From Rotaria sordida (Eukaryota > Rotifera > Eurotatoria > Philodinida > Philodinidae), in the NCBI GenBank assembly GCA_905250125.1, contig CAJNOL010000819.1, forward strand, positions 1 to 64,000: a DNA stretch of 64,000 nucleotides. The letters are read 5' to 3'. Positions 11,622 through 22,230 of this stretch are shown in pieces; positions within the stretch are counted from its first letter, which is position 1; each line of letters starts with the position of its first letter. The notes below the pieces were generated by a model that was not told where the DNA came from, ran no database searches, and saw nothing but the letters and a program-made list of their open reading frames with translations. A program made the translations under genes and the position numbers.

Positions 11622-13555
11622 TTTTTATTTATTCGTTAAATAAAATTCTTTATTCAAGATTTTAAATTATTTTATTTCATTTTTAATCTATTAACAATTT
11701 AATAGTTGAAAATAATATTGTTAATATATGTTTTTAAATAAACCACTGTCTTTTATATTCGACAAATAGAATAGAAATGAATATTTCTCAAAACTTTTTT
11801 TTTTTAATTTATGATCATATTTTATAGAGATTTTTTCATAATTTTTATTTCATAAATCGATCACAAGAAATTCATTTGAAATTTAAAATAATATATATTA
11901 ACATAGGTCTATATCTACTTTTCATAACGATTCACAAAAAAAATACTGATCATTTTCAGATCTTTTTTCATATCTCGAATATTTGAAAATGATTGAATAG
12001 ATTTTTGCTAGATAAAAATAACCCATAGGACCTTAAAATGGAATAATGCACCTTTTTTTTCTTGTCTTGATCAATTAGCTTTTATTCAAGATAATAAATA
12101 ATTAAATAAATCTCTACCGTCCTGACAAAAATTCTTCATGTAATTTCATATTGATGAATATACAGAATAAATAATATCACTATTAGAACAAATCGAACAA
12201 TTCAACAATTTCTCTTCGCATAGGATTTGTTTTCGACTTATTTATCTTAATCGAATTCCCAATTAAAATGACTCATTCGATTAACCTTTTTTCTTCAAGT
12301 AGCTGAGAGAAAAGTCTACAACCGATAATCACTAAAACACGCTAATTATATATGTTTATATAAAAAAGAAAAAAAATTCTCTTCCGACTAGAATCAATCG
12401 AACAAATGATAAAAATAGTTGATTTCACTCATCACCGAAATAAAATAAAACATTGGTTAGAACATTCCAATTGAATTATCTTATCATTATAAATATTGTT
12501 AAAAGCCTAATTAAAAAATCAAGCAACTATGATTTACTCAATATTAAATTGATTATCTTCTCTATCAGAGATTTCCACTTTGATAATCATAGTTAATATT
12601 AATTCTTCGACATAAAATCTATGTCAAAATTGAAACTCGGAATTCTTATTTTGATCGTATGTTAACATTTTTTCTATAATAATCAACTTTAGAAATCCCA
12701 AATAGATTTATTTATTGAAATTTTCAATCTTTTTTTAACAGAGAAAATCCAATAAATTTTTAATTTTGTTAACTTATTTACTTTGAATAGTCAAGGTTCG
12801 ACTTTAAATAGAATATATTCTAAATGTGTCTTGAGAAGAACCTTTATAATTAAAATCTTCAACTATTTATTATTAGATATTGGCTTAGATCTATTCAAAA
12901 TAAAAAGTATCCCAATATTGATTCGTTGTAGTTTTTATATCTTACTTTGCGTAACTAAGACAATCAATAAAATATTTTTATCTACATCAGTAGTAAACAG
13001 TCTGACTATTTATCTTTTCTTATCATAAAAGCAAACCTTTTTCTATCAATATTGTCAATATCAGTTATCAAAGCAACAGTCTTTCAAGAGAAGGATTACA
13101 ACAATTTCAAATAATCGTATAGATTACTAATTATCATTAAGAACAATATAGAAAAATGAGAACTGATTCCTGGTGATACCGAAATATTTCTAATTTTTGT
13201 TCTTATCATATTAACCGAATAAATATAAAATTGATGATAGTTGTTTGGATGTTTTTTGTTAACTATATCTCTATGGAGATATAGGACAAGCATAGAAATT
13301 CGAAAGAGTGAACGAATATTTGAAAAACGATGATTTATCTTCGAGATTTAATAGAATCTATGTATCAATCATTTTACTATTCTATTCTATATATATAGAC
13401 TAATATCAATAGAACATCTATTTCAAATAATTCGTGTCATTCTATGCACAACACAATAAACTTTGACTAGATTTCCTAAAGATTTTGCTTTCGGGATGTT
13501 TTCATAAGTGTTGAGGTGCGACAAAATTAGTTAATATACAGACAGAAAATAACTC
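11622..13555. other. Intergenic AT-rich region
   Basis: No gene seen. Open frames at 12783-13028 (plus) and 13096-13293 (minus) are hydrophobic, A/T-driven readings without motifs. Confidence 0.45.
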
Positions 13556-14301
13556 TTAAGGCCACCTCTCCGCCCCCCCCCCCCTCAAAATTCGATCTCG
13601 GCCCAGACACACTTGAATCGCATGAAACTTTCAGGATATGTTGAGACTGGTAAACCATAGCTATGGTAAAATTTTCAGCCATATATCATGACGTTTGACA
13701 GAGATATTCACCGAACAAGGGTCAAAAATAGCACTTTAGTATCTCCAAGATTTCTCTGTAGGCCTTCATTTTATACATTAAAATTTTTTTTTGTTTGAAA
13801 GCTTGTGTCTAGGGCTAGCCCCTCTCGTGGCCCTTTTCTTTAAATTCTTACTTTTTAAGAAAAAAAAGGGACGACAAGCTTAATGACTCAAAAAACCCCT
13901 AAAAAAATAGCGCTGTTTTTATAGAGGTGTTTTCCTATATGAAAACAAAAAGGCTTTTTTATAAAAAGGATCACGAGGGGGGCTAGCCCTAGACACAAGC
14001 TTTCAAACAAAAAAAAATATTTGACTTTATCTCTTACTGTGATAGAGCTCTGCTGGAGATACGTTGTTGGACCCATGTTCTGAGAAAAAGGAAAAATGAT
14101 TTTTTGTTTTTTTCAAAAACAGCTTATTTTTCGAATAGGGGGTGAAGAAAATCTTCCGAAATTTTTGGAAAAAAGGAAGTGTCAAATAAAATTTTTTGCC
14201 GCATATGAAAGAGCAGATGACGGGCTATTTTCTCATGAATTTATCTCAATTTGGATGATTTTGGCGAAAAGTGACTTTTTTGAGGGGAGGGGTGGCCTTA
14301 A
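13556..14301. mobile_element. piggyBac-like MITE flanked by TTAA
   Basis: The element is bounded on both sides by TTAA (13556-13559 and 14298-14301), the duplicated target of piggyBac-superfamily transposons. Immediately inside are inverted ends: GGCCACCTCTCC followed by a C-run and TCAAAA on the left, and TTTTGAGGGGAGGGGTGGCC on the right. A second inverted pair lies internally (GGGCTAGCCC at about 13813 and 13980, within arms of some 45 bases that include CTTGTGTCTAGG). The interior has no credible transposase: the open frames at 13888-14076 and 14096-14317 have no family motif. The C-run may vary in length. It is a non-autonomous element of about 738 bases between the TTAA sites. Confidence 0.65.
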
Positions 14302-17300
14302 CAAGATAAAAAAATAGAGATTTTTTTAATCCTTCTAAGTTGTGATTATGTTAAATCTATTAGATCTTTCTTTTGAATAGATATGATCAATACAATTGAG
14401 AAATATATAGAATGATTGAAAATTTCAAGCTCTTGAAGAAAATATGATTAGTTTTTTGAAAAGATGTTGCTCTAGTAATAAAAATGTTTAAAAACTAATT
14501 TTCATGAGACTGACTATATTTTGTTGGTGGAGAATCTGGACATGAGGGTGACTTCATTGCATTCGATTTATTTTCGTAATGTACAAATCCAAACCAAAAC
14601 ATAAATATATAAACTGATAGAAAGCTTCACGCGCTTTCAGAATATCTAATTACCTTTTAAAAAAGTGTGTTTTTATAGTGAGAATATACTAAAAATACGG
14701 ACTAAATCTATTTTTTGTCCAGGCGTATGTATAGATAGTTATTTTGGAAATCTGTAGGTGAACCGGAGCGTCCTTGATAGTATCCCCATGGTTAAGGTTC
14801 ATATTTATTATTTGGTGATGATAAATACGCACTTATCAAATGGTTTTATCAATAGAGTGAACTCAGATTTTGATGGCAACTTAGCGTACCTATTATTAAT
14901 GCTACTCAAATAAAATGATAAAATATTAAAAAAAAATACTCATTCGAATAATAGTATATTTTGTTTTATTTATTAATGTGTTATTAAAATAGTTCTATTA
15001 TTCTATATTGTGAATAACAAAGATAAATATGTTCTATGTCAATATAGGGAAAAGATCCAGTATAAACATGATTTAAACAAGATAATGGTATAAATGTATA
15101 TATAGATTTCTATTCATTATTCAAAATGATTGTTTTATTTTAAAAAACATTCATATTTAAAATCTTATCGAAATAGTTCGAAATTATTTTTCTAAATTCT
15201 TATTAAAATTGATTTAACATCTTTTGTTATGATAAAGAAAAAAAAGTTTTGAAAGTTTAATGAAAAAATTGAAAATAAAATAGTGATATATTGATTTGAA
15301 TTTGAGATGATAGAACAATTAATGAAAATAAAAATATTAAATATTAAATAGATTATATTCGATTATGTTGAATACTATCTCTTGGATTTTATCAATTAAT
15401 TGCCATTTATCGATCTTTTATCATAAACAAGATCCTTTTCATTATATTAAATTCTCGGATAATTATCAATTAACTCTTGCTTATTGATCAAATATTTGAA
15501 ATTTCCATAGATTTATTTGTTTAAATTATATTTATATTGAATAAAAAACAGCTGAACAAATAAGAGAACGTTTTATAAAAAGACTTTTATCTTCCAGTTG
15601 AAATACTTATATTGCAACTCCATAAACATATCAAGATTAGAAATAAAATAATATAAATATAGATTCTCATATTCCTACTGTTCAGCATTAAAAATCTGTT
15701 TTTTTAAAATATATAATCTTATTCAATATATTGTTTTATTTATTTATATCATTTTTCTATCGAAGTTAAAATATTCAAGATAAATCAATTAAAATATGAA
15801 AGAAAAAATTAGTATTGTTCAATATTAAAATAGATATATTATTTCTAGAATAGTCCAATCATCAATTTAAAAATGATGAAAATTTCCTTTATATAAATAA
15901 AAAATATTTTCTATAAAATCAAGAATTATATCGTAGAGGAGAAATCAAATTTAAAAGTCAATTCATTCTTTCATTCAATCATTTAAATCTTCTTATAGTT
16001 TTGTTTATCTTAACAAACAACAAAAAAAAAACATATCACTAAGAATTAATAAAAATAATTGATTAAAATCTAAATAAATAAATAAATGTTTTAATTGTGA
16101 TAAGTAAATTTGAATATGTTTGAAATGAATTCAAATTGGATATATTCAATTATTTAAGAATAAAAAAAATCCATTGTGCTTTTATTTATCTTTATTTAGT
16201 CGATTAAATAAATAAATTCGATTATCGGATTATCTATGATTAATATATAATGATAATATTGATCGATCATAAATTAAATATTCTATATATTAAATAATTC
16301 ATTTAATTATCTAGAAGTCGAATCAATATGATTTAATTCTATATTTAAATAAACCTTTATTTATATAAAAAATATAAGATAATACAAATTCTAATTATGT
16401 TAAACAAATTCGATCTGAATTAAATCGAAATTTGATTTATTTATCATTTATATTTAAATGTCAATTAAAATCTCCTAGTTGAACTAGTTAATAAAATATA
16501 TTGAAATATATTTGTCATATGTTGGTTCTATTAATATAATTCATACTGATAAATAATCTTATAAATGTTGATCAATATAATATTGAATCGAAATAATATC
16601 TATTCGTCATTTTAAAATAATGATTATTGAATATATAATTAGATGATGTTTAAATTGAAAACATTTCCTAATTATTATTTGAAATAAATCGAACGATATT
16701 CTTATCTGTTGTTGATCGTTTAAAGATCGATTTAATAAAGTAATCATTTTGAATAAAGGTTTGATGAAATGTTCTACTATAATTAGTTGTTTAATTTTGA
16801 ATAAAGATATTTATATTTAAAAATAATATATCGAATAGAATTTATTGAAATAAATCAAAATATAATTAATCGATTGAATAAATTCTCTTTCTATTTGATT
16901 ATTTAATAAAAGAAATTATTTTAAATAAATAATTGAAATGATATTAAAAATAAATGTTAATATATTCATCGAATTGAATAAATTTCTATAAACGATGAAA
17001 AATTTCGAATATTTCAAAGATAATATTTATTCAATAAATTCTTTTTCTTTTCTTAATAAACATATTTATTTGTTTATTATTAATTGACAAAAATAAAAAA
17101 AAAAAATAATAAATTTCATTAGATTTCTAATTGATTTTCAAAATAAATTCAATGAAAAAAAAAAATTCTTTTCTCAATATATTAAATATGATTGTCATTT
17201 ATTTATTTTTATTATTTTCTTTCTCAATATGCATTTATTTAATTATTTATCTTTTATATTTTTAATAATAAAAAATATATTAATTTTAAAGAATAATATC

Positions 17301-18128
17301 TCATTATATATATATATATTTAGTTTTTAAACATATTGACAAGATTTCAAATAAAATAAATTGATTTAATAATCATAGAATAGAAGAATAAAGAGAGAAA
17401 AATGAGGTAAAGAAAAAGGTAGACTAATATATAATAATACATCAGTTAACTAAATAATATTAAGTTGAAAGATATTTATTTGAAGTTAAAAAGATCTTTT
17501 TGATATAATTAGAAAAATGATTTAATGATTCTCTAATTATTTTTCTTCTATGAATAATAATAAAAGATAAATGACCGATTTATTTATAGAAATTGATTGA
17601 TGTGAAAAAACTAATCATCGTTCTTAAACGAAATTTATTTCAATAAAATGTCAAATGATTATTTAACTATTTTTCTATTTAATGATAATGATCTATGAAA
17701 AAAAAGTCTATGAATAGAATTCTATACATGGATTATTTATTTGATATTATCTTTTTATCAATTATAAAGATGAAGAAAAATATCTCTTTAGTTTTTTTTT
17801 AAAATTATTATTTTCAATGCATAAATCAACCTAATTATGATGATTCAATTGAAAAACAAATCATATCCACCTACTGTTTTAATGAAATATTTCAAAATGA
17901 ATCGTTAATAATGAATGAAGATTATTTGAATGTCTTCATCCTAGAATACACAGTTGAAAAATTATATCAAGTTAATCAAGCATAGAATAATCTGTCTTCA
18001 CATCACATATATTTGTCGATCCGAGAACTAATTTTCTTTTCATAAATAAGAGTCGTATCCTATACTGTTTATCACTCGTGTTTTTTTCCCTCTTAAACAA
18101 TTCTCGTTTGGAGAGTTAACCAATAAAA
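14302..18128. other. Gene-free AT-rich region
   Basis: Nearly 4 kb of very AT-rich sequence with no open frame of note. Nothing beyond short homopolymers and TA runs is visible. The last 100 bases are the 5' flank of the GPCR gene. Confidence 0.5.
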
Positions 18129-19119
18129 ATGACAAGTTCTGTCTCTTATCTATCATTTGTTCAACAAATGTTAACACGATATGGTATGAGTACATATGTA
18201 GCATTTCGAAATCTTGGCAATTTGTTAACTCTAGCTGTTTTTTCTCAATCTGAACAACTTAAAAGTCCTTGCTCACTCTATTTATTATCAATGACAATAT
18301 GTAATTTAATTTGTCTTAATGTTGGAATAATTCCAATAATATATTCATTAGATCATATAGATATAAGTAGTCAATTTGTAATCGTTTGTCAAATTCAATT
18401 TTATATTCGACATAGTTTTTTTCAAATGATGCGTACATATAAAGTTCTTGGATGTATTGATCGTTATGCTATTTGTAGTGTTAATGTTAATATTCGTTCA
18501 TTTAGCAAACGTAAAATAGCTATTTATTTAATTATTATTTTTGCTTTATTTTGGTTAACAACAGTTATATTTTTTGGTTGGTCTCGAACAATTGAAAATG
18601 GTTCATGTAATATATATAATGATTTATACAATTTATTATATGATATCTGCTGGAATTCTTCCTCCATTATTGATTATTATATTCAGTTTATTAGTTATGA
18701 AAAGTTTAAAACAATTAAGAAGTCGTGTTCAACCGAGAATAGAAGATAAAGAAAAAAGTCAATCAATAAATGTACTTCGAAAACGTGATAGAGATTTAAT
18801 AAAAATCGTTTTTATTGAAGTTATCTTTTATGTTATTAGTACAATGTCATTTTCAATTTATCTTATTTATAAAATGATGACAGATTATTTAATAAAAAGT
18901 CGAGAACGAAAACAAATTGAATCATTTATTAATTATATATTTCAATCATTTATTATGTATTTAAATACAGGTTTACCATTTTATATATATATATCAACAT
19001 CATCTTCATTTCGACGAGATTTAAAAAGAATTTTTATTAAATTTTATGCTTTTATTATGAGAAAACAAATAAGATATGAATTAGATGATTCTGTTCGAAC
19101 AATAACTATACGTCATTAA
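18129..19119 (+). pseudogene. Rhodopsin-like GPCR, split by one frameshift
   Basis: A class A G-protein-coupled receptor of about 330 residues lies in two overlapping frames. The first frame (18129 to about 18640) gives TM1 with G-N-L-L-T-L, TM2-TM3, the conserved D-R-Y (residues 111-113, in C-I-D-R-Y-A-I-C) and TM4 with W-x-x-x-x-I-F-F-G-W. The second frame (continuing from about 18640, shifted by +1) gives TM5 (A-G-I-L-P-P-L-L-I), the basic third loop, TM6, TM7 with N-T-G-L-P-F-Y-I-Y (the NPxxY region) and a basic helix 8. Together the seven helices are complete, so only one extra base (or a loss of two) separates this from an intact gene. No splice pair repairs it. The switch lies near a TA-rich stretch (18611-18645), where a sequencing or assembly error is plausible. 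Peptide-receptor-like by overall look; ligand unknown. Recent pseudogenization is the main alternative to error. Confidence 0.75.
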
Positions 19120-20250
19120 TATTTGACTCTTTAGATTTATTGATTGATTTTTAATTCTTATTAATAAATATATATATATGAGTAGCTATTAACTATCAAC
19201 TTTTCAAAATAACTAATTCGAATCATTGAAAAACGATCGTTCTTTTATATTTAATAAAAGAGAAAAATAAATTGTTAAATAAATCAAATTTTATTATCTT
19301 ATTTTAAATTGAAATCTTTTTATCTTCTTTTATTCAATAAGAATTTTCATATTGTCTTTTAGTTATGTTCATGGAAGAGGATTTAACAACATAACAATTT
19401 TCAAGTAACCATCACAATATGTTTATCTCTATAAAATTTAATTAACGTAGATATTGACTAATGATCAACTGATTCGATCATATCGTCTTTTAGAAATAAA
19501 AAAAGAATATTAGATAAACCTTATTTATCAATAGAGTTAGAAGGATTTGTTAAGTGGTTAGAACTATTGGAAGATTATCTATAGAAATGTTCATATATTG
19601 ATATATATTTCTAGACATACAATCTATAAATTGAATTTTAATATAATTATCTGATGAAATTCTTCTTCTAATTTTCAAATATAAAAGTTTTATGTGAAGT
19701 ATTTGATTTTATTTCGAAAGAAGGATGATTGAAAAAATTTGTTTTTTCTCCTATTATAAATCTGATAAAAACGTGCATTTTTTTCTCTCTCATATCAATT
19801 CGAATAATCTATATTTATACTTAAGAAATTTTCAATATGATGAAAATAAATAAAATCATTTTAATAATCTTTTATTTCGAAAAAAAGTCCAAAGTTGTAA
19901 AATAGTCCTAGATAGGAGGAATTCACTGAAAGAGAATAAACTTATTTTGTTTTGATAAGTCCATCAACCATAATAGACGAAATCGAGTTAAAAAAGTGTT
20001 ACTTTCTTCTTCCTAATAGTCATCTTGTTTTTGCAAGACAGAAAAGAAAAATTTGTTTTTTTCTTTGGACAAATAATTATCTTCTCTTACCTATATCATT
20101 CTTGTCTGTTGTTAGAAAGACTTTTCTTTTCTCTTTTATAACTACAAAATCTTTTACTGTCATATGATTTTTTTTTTCGTTTTATTAAATTAGTTTATTG
20201 TTATCTAAATATAAAATCGGTTGTTTATTATTCTATTTCGAAAAAAAAAC
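19120..20250. other. Intergenic AT-rich region
   Basis: No gene seen. The open frame 19952-20167 lacks any motif. The last bases form the 5' flank of the ADP-ribosyltransferase, with an A-rich context before its ATG. Confidence 0.5.
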
Positions 20251-21684
20251 ATGTCGAAAGAACAAGGTCGTAGTATGAGAGAAATTGTTCGTGATTTATG
20301 TACATTTAATCCAGCATCATCATCAGAAAGTGCTCGTTTACCACATGATTGTTATATGATGTTTGTTGGTCGTTTAACAAATCGTGAATATTTACAAAAA
20401 TTAACAAGAACTCTTGATTCAAGAGAACAAACACGAGCAAAAAATACATCATTTACAATGATGGAAACAGAAGAAATGGAATTTTTTTTGGAATATGTTA
20501 CATTAGAAAATGATATTAATAATGAAAATATATTTGATGATCGTAAAAATCATTTTGTTTATGAAGATCATTTTAATCCATTTTTATTTGATATGGTTAG
20601 AAGAAAATCATCTTATGGAAAATTAAAACAAGTTTGTCGTTTTTATGAAACAAAAGAAGGAGTTAATGTTGATAATATAATGATTGAACATGAAAGAAGA
20701 ACTGCATTATCAACACCTTATTTTATTGAAAAAGGTTTAGCAATTGATGATGCTCAATCAGCAGCATTAGCTTTATCATTTTATACAGGTACTAAAAGTG
20801 AAGCAGTTAGTCGAGGTGCTAGTCTTGTTGCTCGTCAAGCTAATGGACAAGTTATTGAATCAAAAACAAAAGATGAAATGAATGAAGCTGCTGTTATACT
20901 TTTTTATTTAGTTAAAGCTCTTTCATATATTCCTTATTATTGGGGTTATGTTACACGTGCTTGTACATTAACTGAGAGTGAATTAAAATTATATATGCCT
21001 GGTTGTTTAATAACATGGATTCAATTTAGTAGTTCAAAAAAAGGAAAAGAAGTTGCTGCAAATTTTGATTTTGCTCATCGTAATACTTTTTTTAAAATTT
21101 ATTCGTTAACTGGTCGTCCAATAAAACAATTTTCAAATTATGAAGAAGAAGATGAAGTTTTATTTTTACCTCATTCAACATTTTTTGTTTTTAAACATGA
21201 AATTGGCTTTCATGGTAATCAACATATTATTTATATGAGACAAGTTGAATTAGGTCTTTCGAAATGGTCTATTTTATGGGTTGATGATAATATATTCGAT
21301 GAAAATTGGGAAAATAAACAACATATGGAAACAGCATCAGCTAAAGCACTTAATCTTAATGTTCATTTTATTCCGAAATCAACAACAAATAGTGCTTTGT
21401 CATTTCTTCGATCACCTTTTGGACAACGTTTAAAAAATCAAGATACATTTCGTATTGTTACAGATATGACACGGCATAATGAAACACCTTCTCATAATGC
21501 AGGTGCACGTTTAATTAAAAGCTTACGAGATATGGGTTTTACAAATCAATGTCTCATTTTTATAAGAAATAAAGATAATGCAAAAAAAATTATCGATCAA
21601 GAACTTAATTCATTTCAACGACAATCTATTCAAATAACAACTCAAACAGATCGTTTAAGAAAATTTGTTAATTTCGATCAATGA
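20251..21684 (+). CDS. ADP-ribosyltransferase (R-S-E type) with C-terminal receiver-like domain
   Basis: This intronless gene encodes 477 residues. I start it at the ATG in A-rich context at 20251; the open frame reaches 20221 only through a TTG. The middle carries the arginine-specific ADP-ribosyltransferase fold, which moves ADP-ribose from NAD+ to protein. Visible landmarks are an Arg in Y-V-T-R-A-C (Arg236), the Ser strand W-I-Q-F-S-S-S-K (256-263) and E-E-E-D-E-V-L-F-L-P (298-307). The last contains the E-x-E pair Glu300/Glu302, as in metazoan ARTs (E-D-E-V-L-I-P). The C-terminus (about 339-450) resembles a response-regulator receiver: I-L-W-V-D-D-N (341-347) with the acidic pair, F-R-I-V-T-D-M (400-406) with a candidate acceptor Asp405, then A-G-x-x-L-I-x-x-L-R and a hydrophobic strand ending R-N-K (439-441). 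The N-terminal 150 residues are unrecognised. No signal peptide is seen, so it is probably intracellular. The ART call is firm; the receiver call is from pattern only. Confidence 0.82.
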   Translation: MSKEQGRSMREIVRDLCTFNPASSSESARLPHDCYMMFVGRLTNREYLQKLTRTLDSREQTRAKNTSFTMMETEEMEFFLEYVTLENDINNENIFDDRKNHFVYEDHFNPFLFDMVRRKSSYGKLKQVCRFYETKEGVNVDNIMIEHERRTALSTPYFIEKGLAIDDAQSAALALSFYTGTKSEAVSRGASLVARQANGQVIESKTKDEMNEAAVILFYLVKALSYIPYYWGYVTRACTLTESELKLYMPGCLITWIQFSSSKKGKEVAANFDFAHRNTFFKIYSLTGRPIKQFSNYEEEDEVLFLPHSTFFVFKHEIGFHGNQHIIYMRQVELGLSKWSILWVDDNIFDENWENKQHMETASAKALNLNVHFIPKSTTNSALSFLRSPFGQRLKNQDTFRIVTDMTRHNETPSHNAGARLIKSLRDMGFTNQCLIFIRNKDNAKKIIDQELNSFQRQSIQITTQTDRLRKFVNFDQ

Positions 21685-21959
21685 ATTTTTCATTATATTA
21701 ATTAAATCGTCTTCTTCTTTTATCTTCAAGTTTTTCTCAATCCTGAAAGGATGAAGTCTTCACAACGGAAATTCGTATGTTTGTCCGGTGTCTGATTGGT
21801 CGAAAAATGGACCAATCAGATTTTAGGAGGGTTTTTCTTTCTTATTATCAGGACAAGAACTAGTCATGTTCTGGTCGATTCTAGGATTATCGGAGACACT
21901 CTATCGAATGAGGGGTGTATGTGAGAGCTCCACCTTATATATCACGGAGAAATACAATC
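21685..21959. other. Intergenic flank with the first copy of a direct repeat
   Basis: No gene. It contains the left copy of the direct repeat described at 21736-22230. Confidence 0.5.
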
Positions 21960-22230
21960 TCGAGGGTGTGGGTGTGGGTATGGGATGTTGGTCTGTATCT
22001 GGGCCTTGATCTCCGTCTAGATGTTTGTGTGAATATGAATGTCTTGAATGTTGGTATAGATGAGGAGCGAATGTGGGTTCCTGGATGTAGATGTGGGTTG
22101 GATTCGATTGTAGATGTGGGATGTAGATGTGGATAGATGTTTTCAATCCTGAATGGTTGAGTCTGCACAACGAAAATTCGTCTATTTGTTCGGTGTTTCA
22201 TTGATCGAAAAACGAACCAATAGGACTTCA
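21736..22230. repeat. Imperfect direct repeat, two copies of about 85 bp
   Basis: Copy 1 (about 21736-21822) and copy 2 (about 22142-22225) share, in order, TCAATCCTGAA, a GTCT(T/G)CACAACG motif, AAATTCGT, TTTGT(C/T)CGGTGT and a GATCGAAAAA(T/A)(G/C)GACCAAT-like end. They are some 400 bases apart and flank the start of the G/T-rich block. Shorter echoes (AAAGTCA-CCAATC-GAAGAAT) follow at 22240-22330. Confidence 0.6.

Noticed and set aside
14096-14317. Open frame inside the TTAA-flanked element as a possible transposase piece
   Set aside because: No catalytic motif or similarity to piggyBac transposase that I can see, and it crosses the right terminal repeat.
14748-14785. GTAGGTGAACC followed by a GA-rich stretch resembling the 3' end of 18S rRNA
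   Set aside because: The match is about eleven bases and the flanks do not continue as rRNA.
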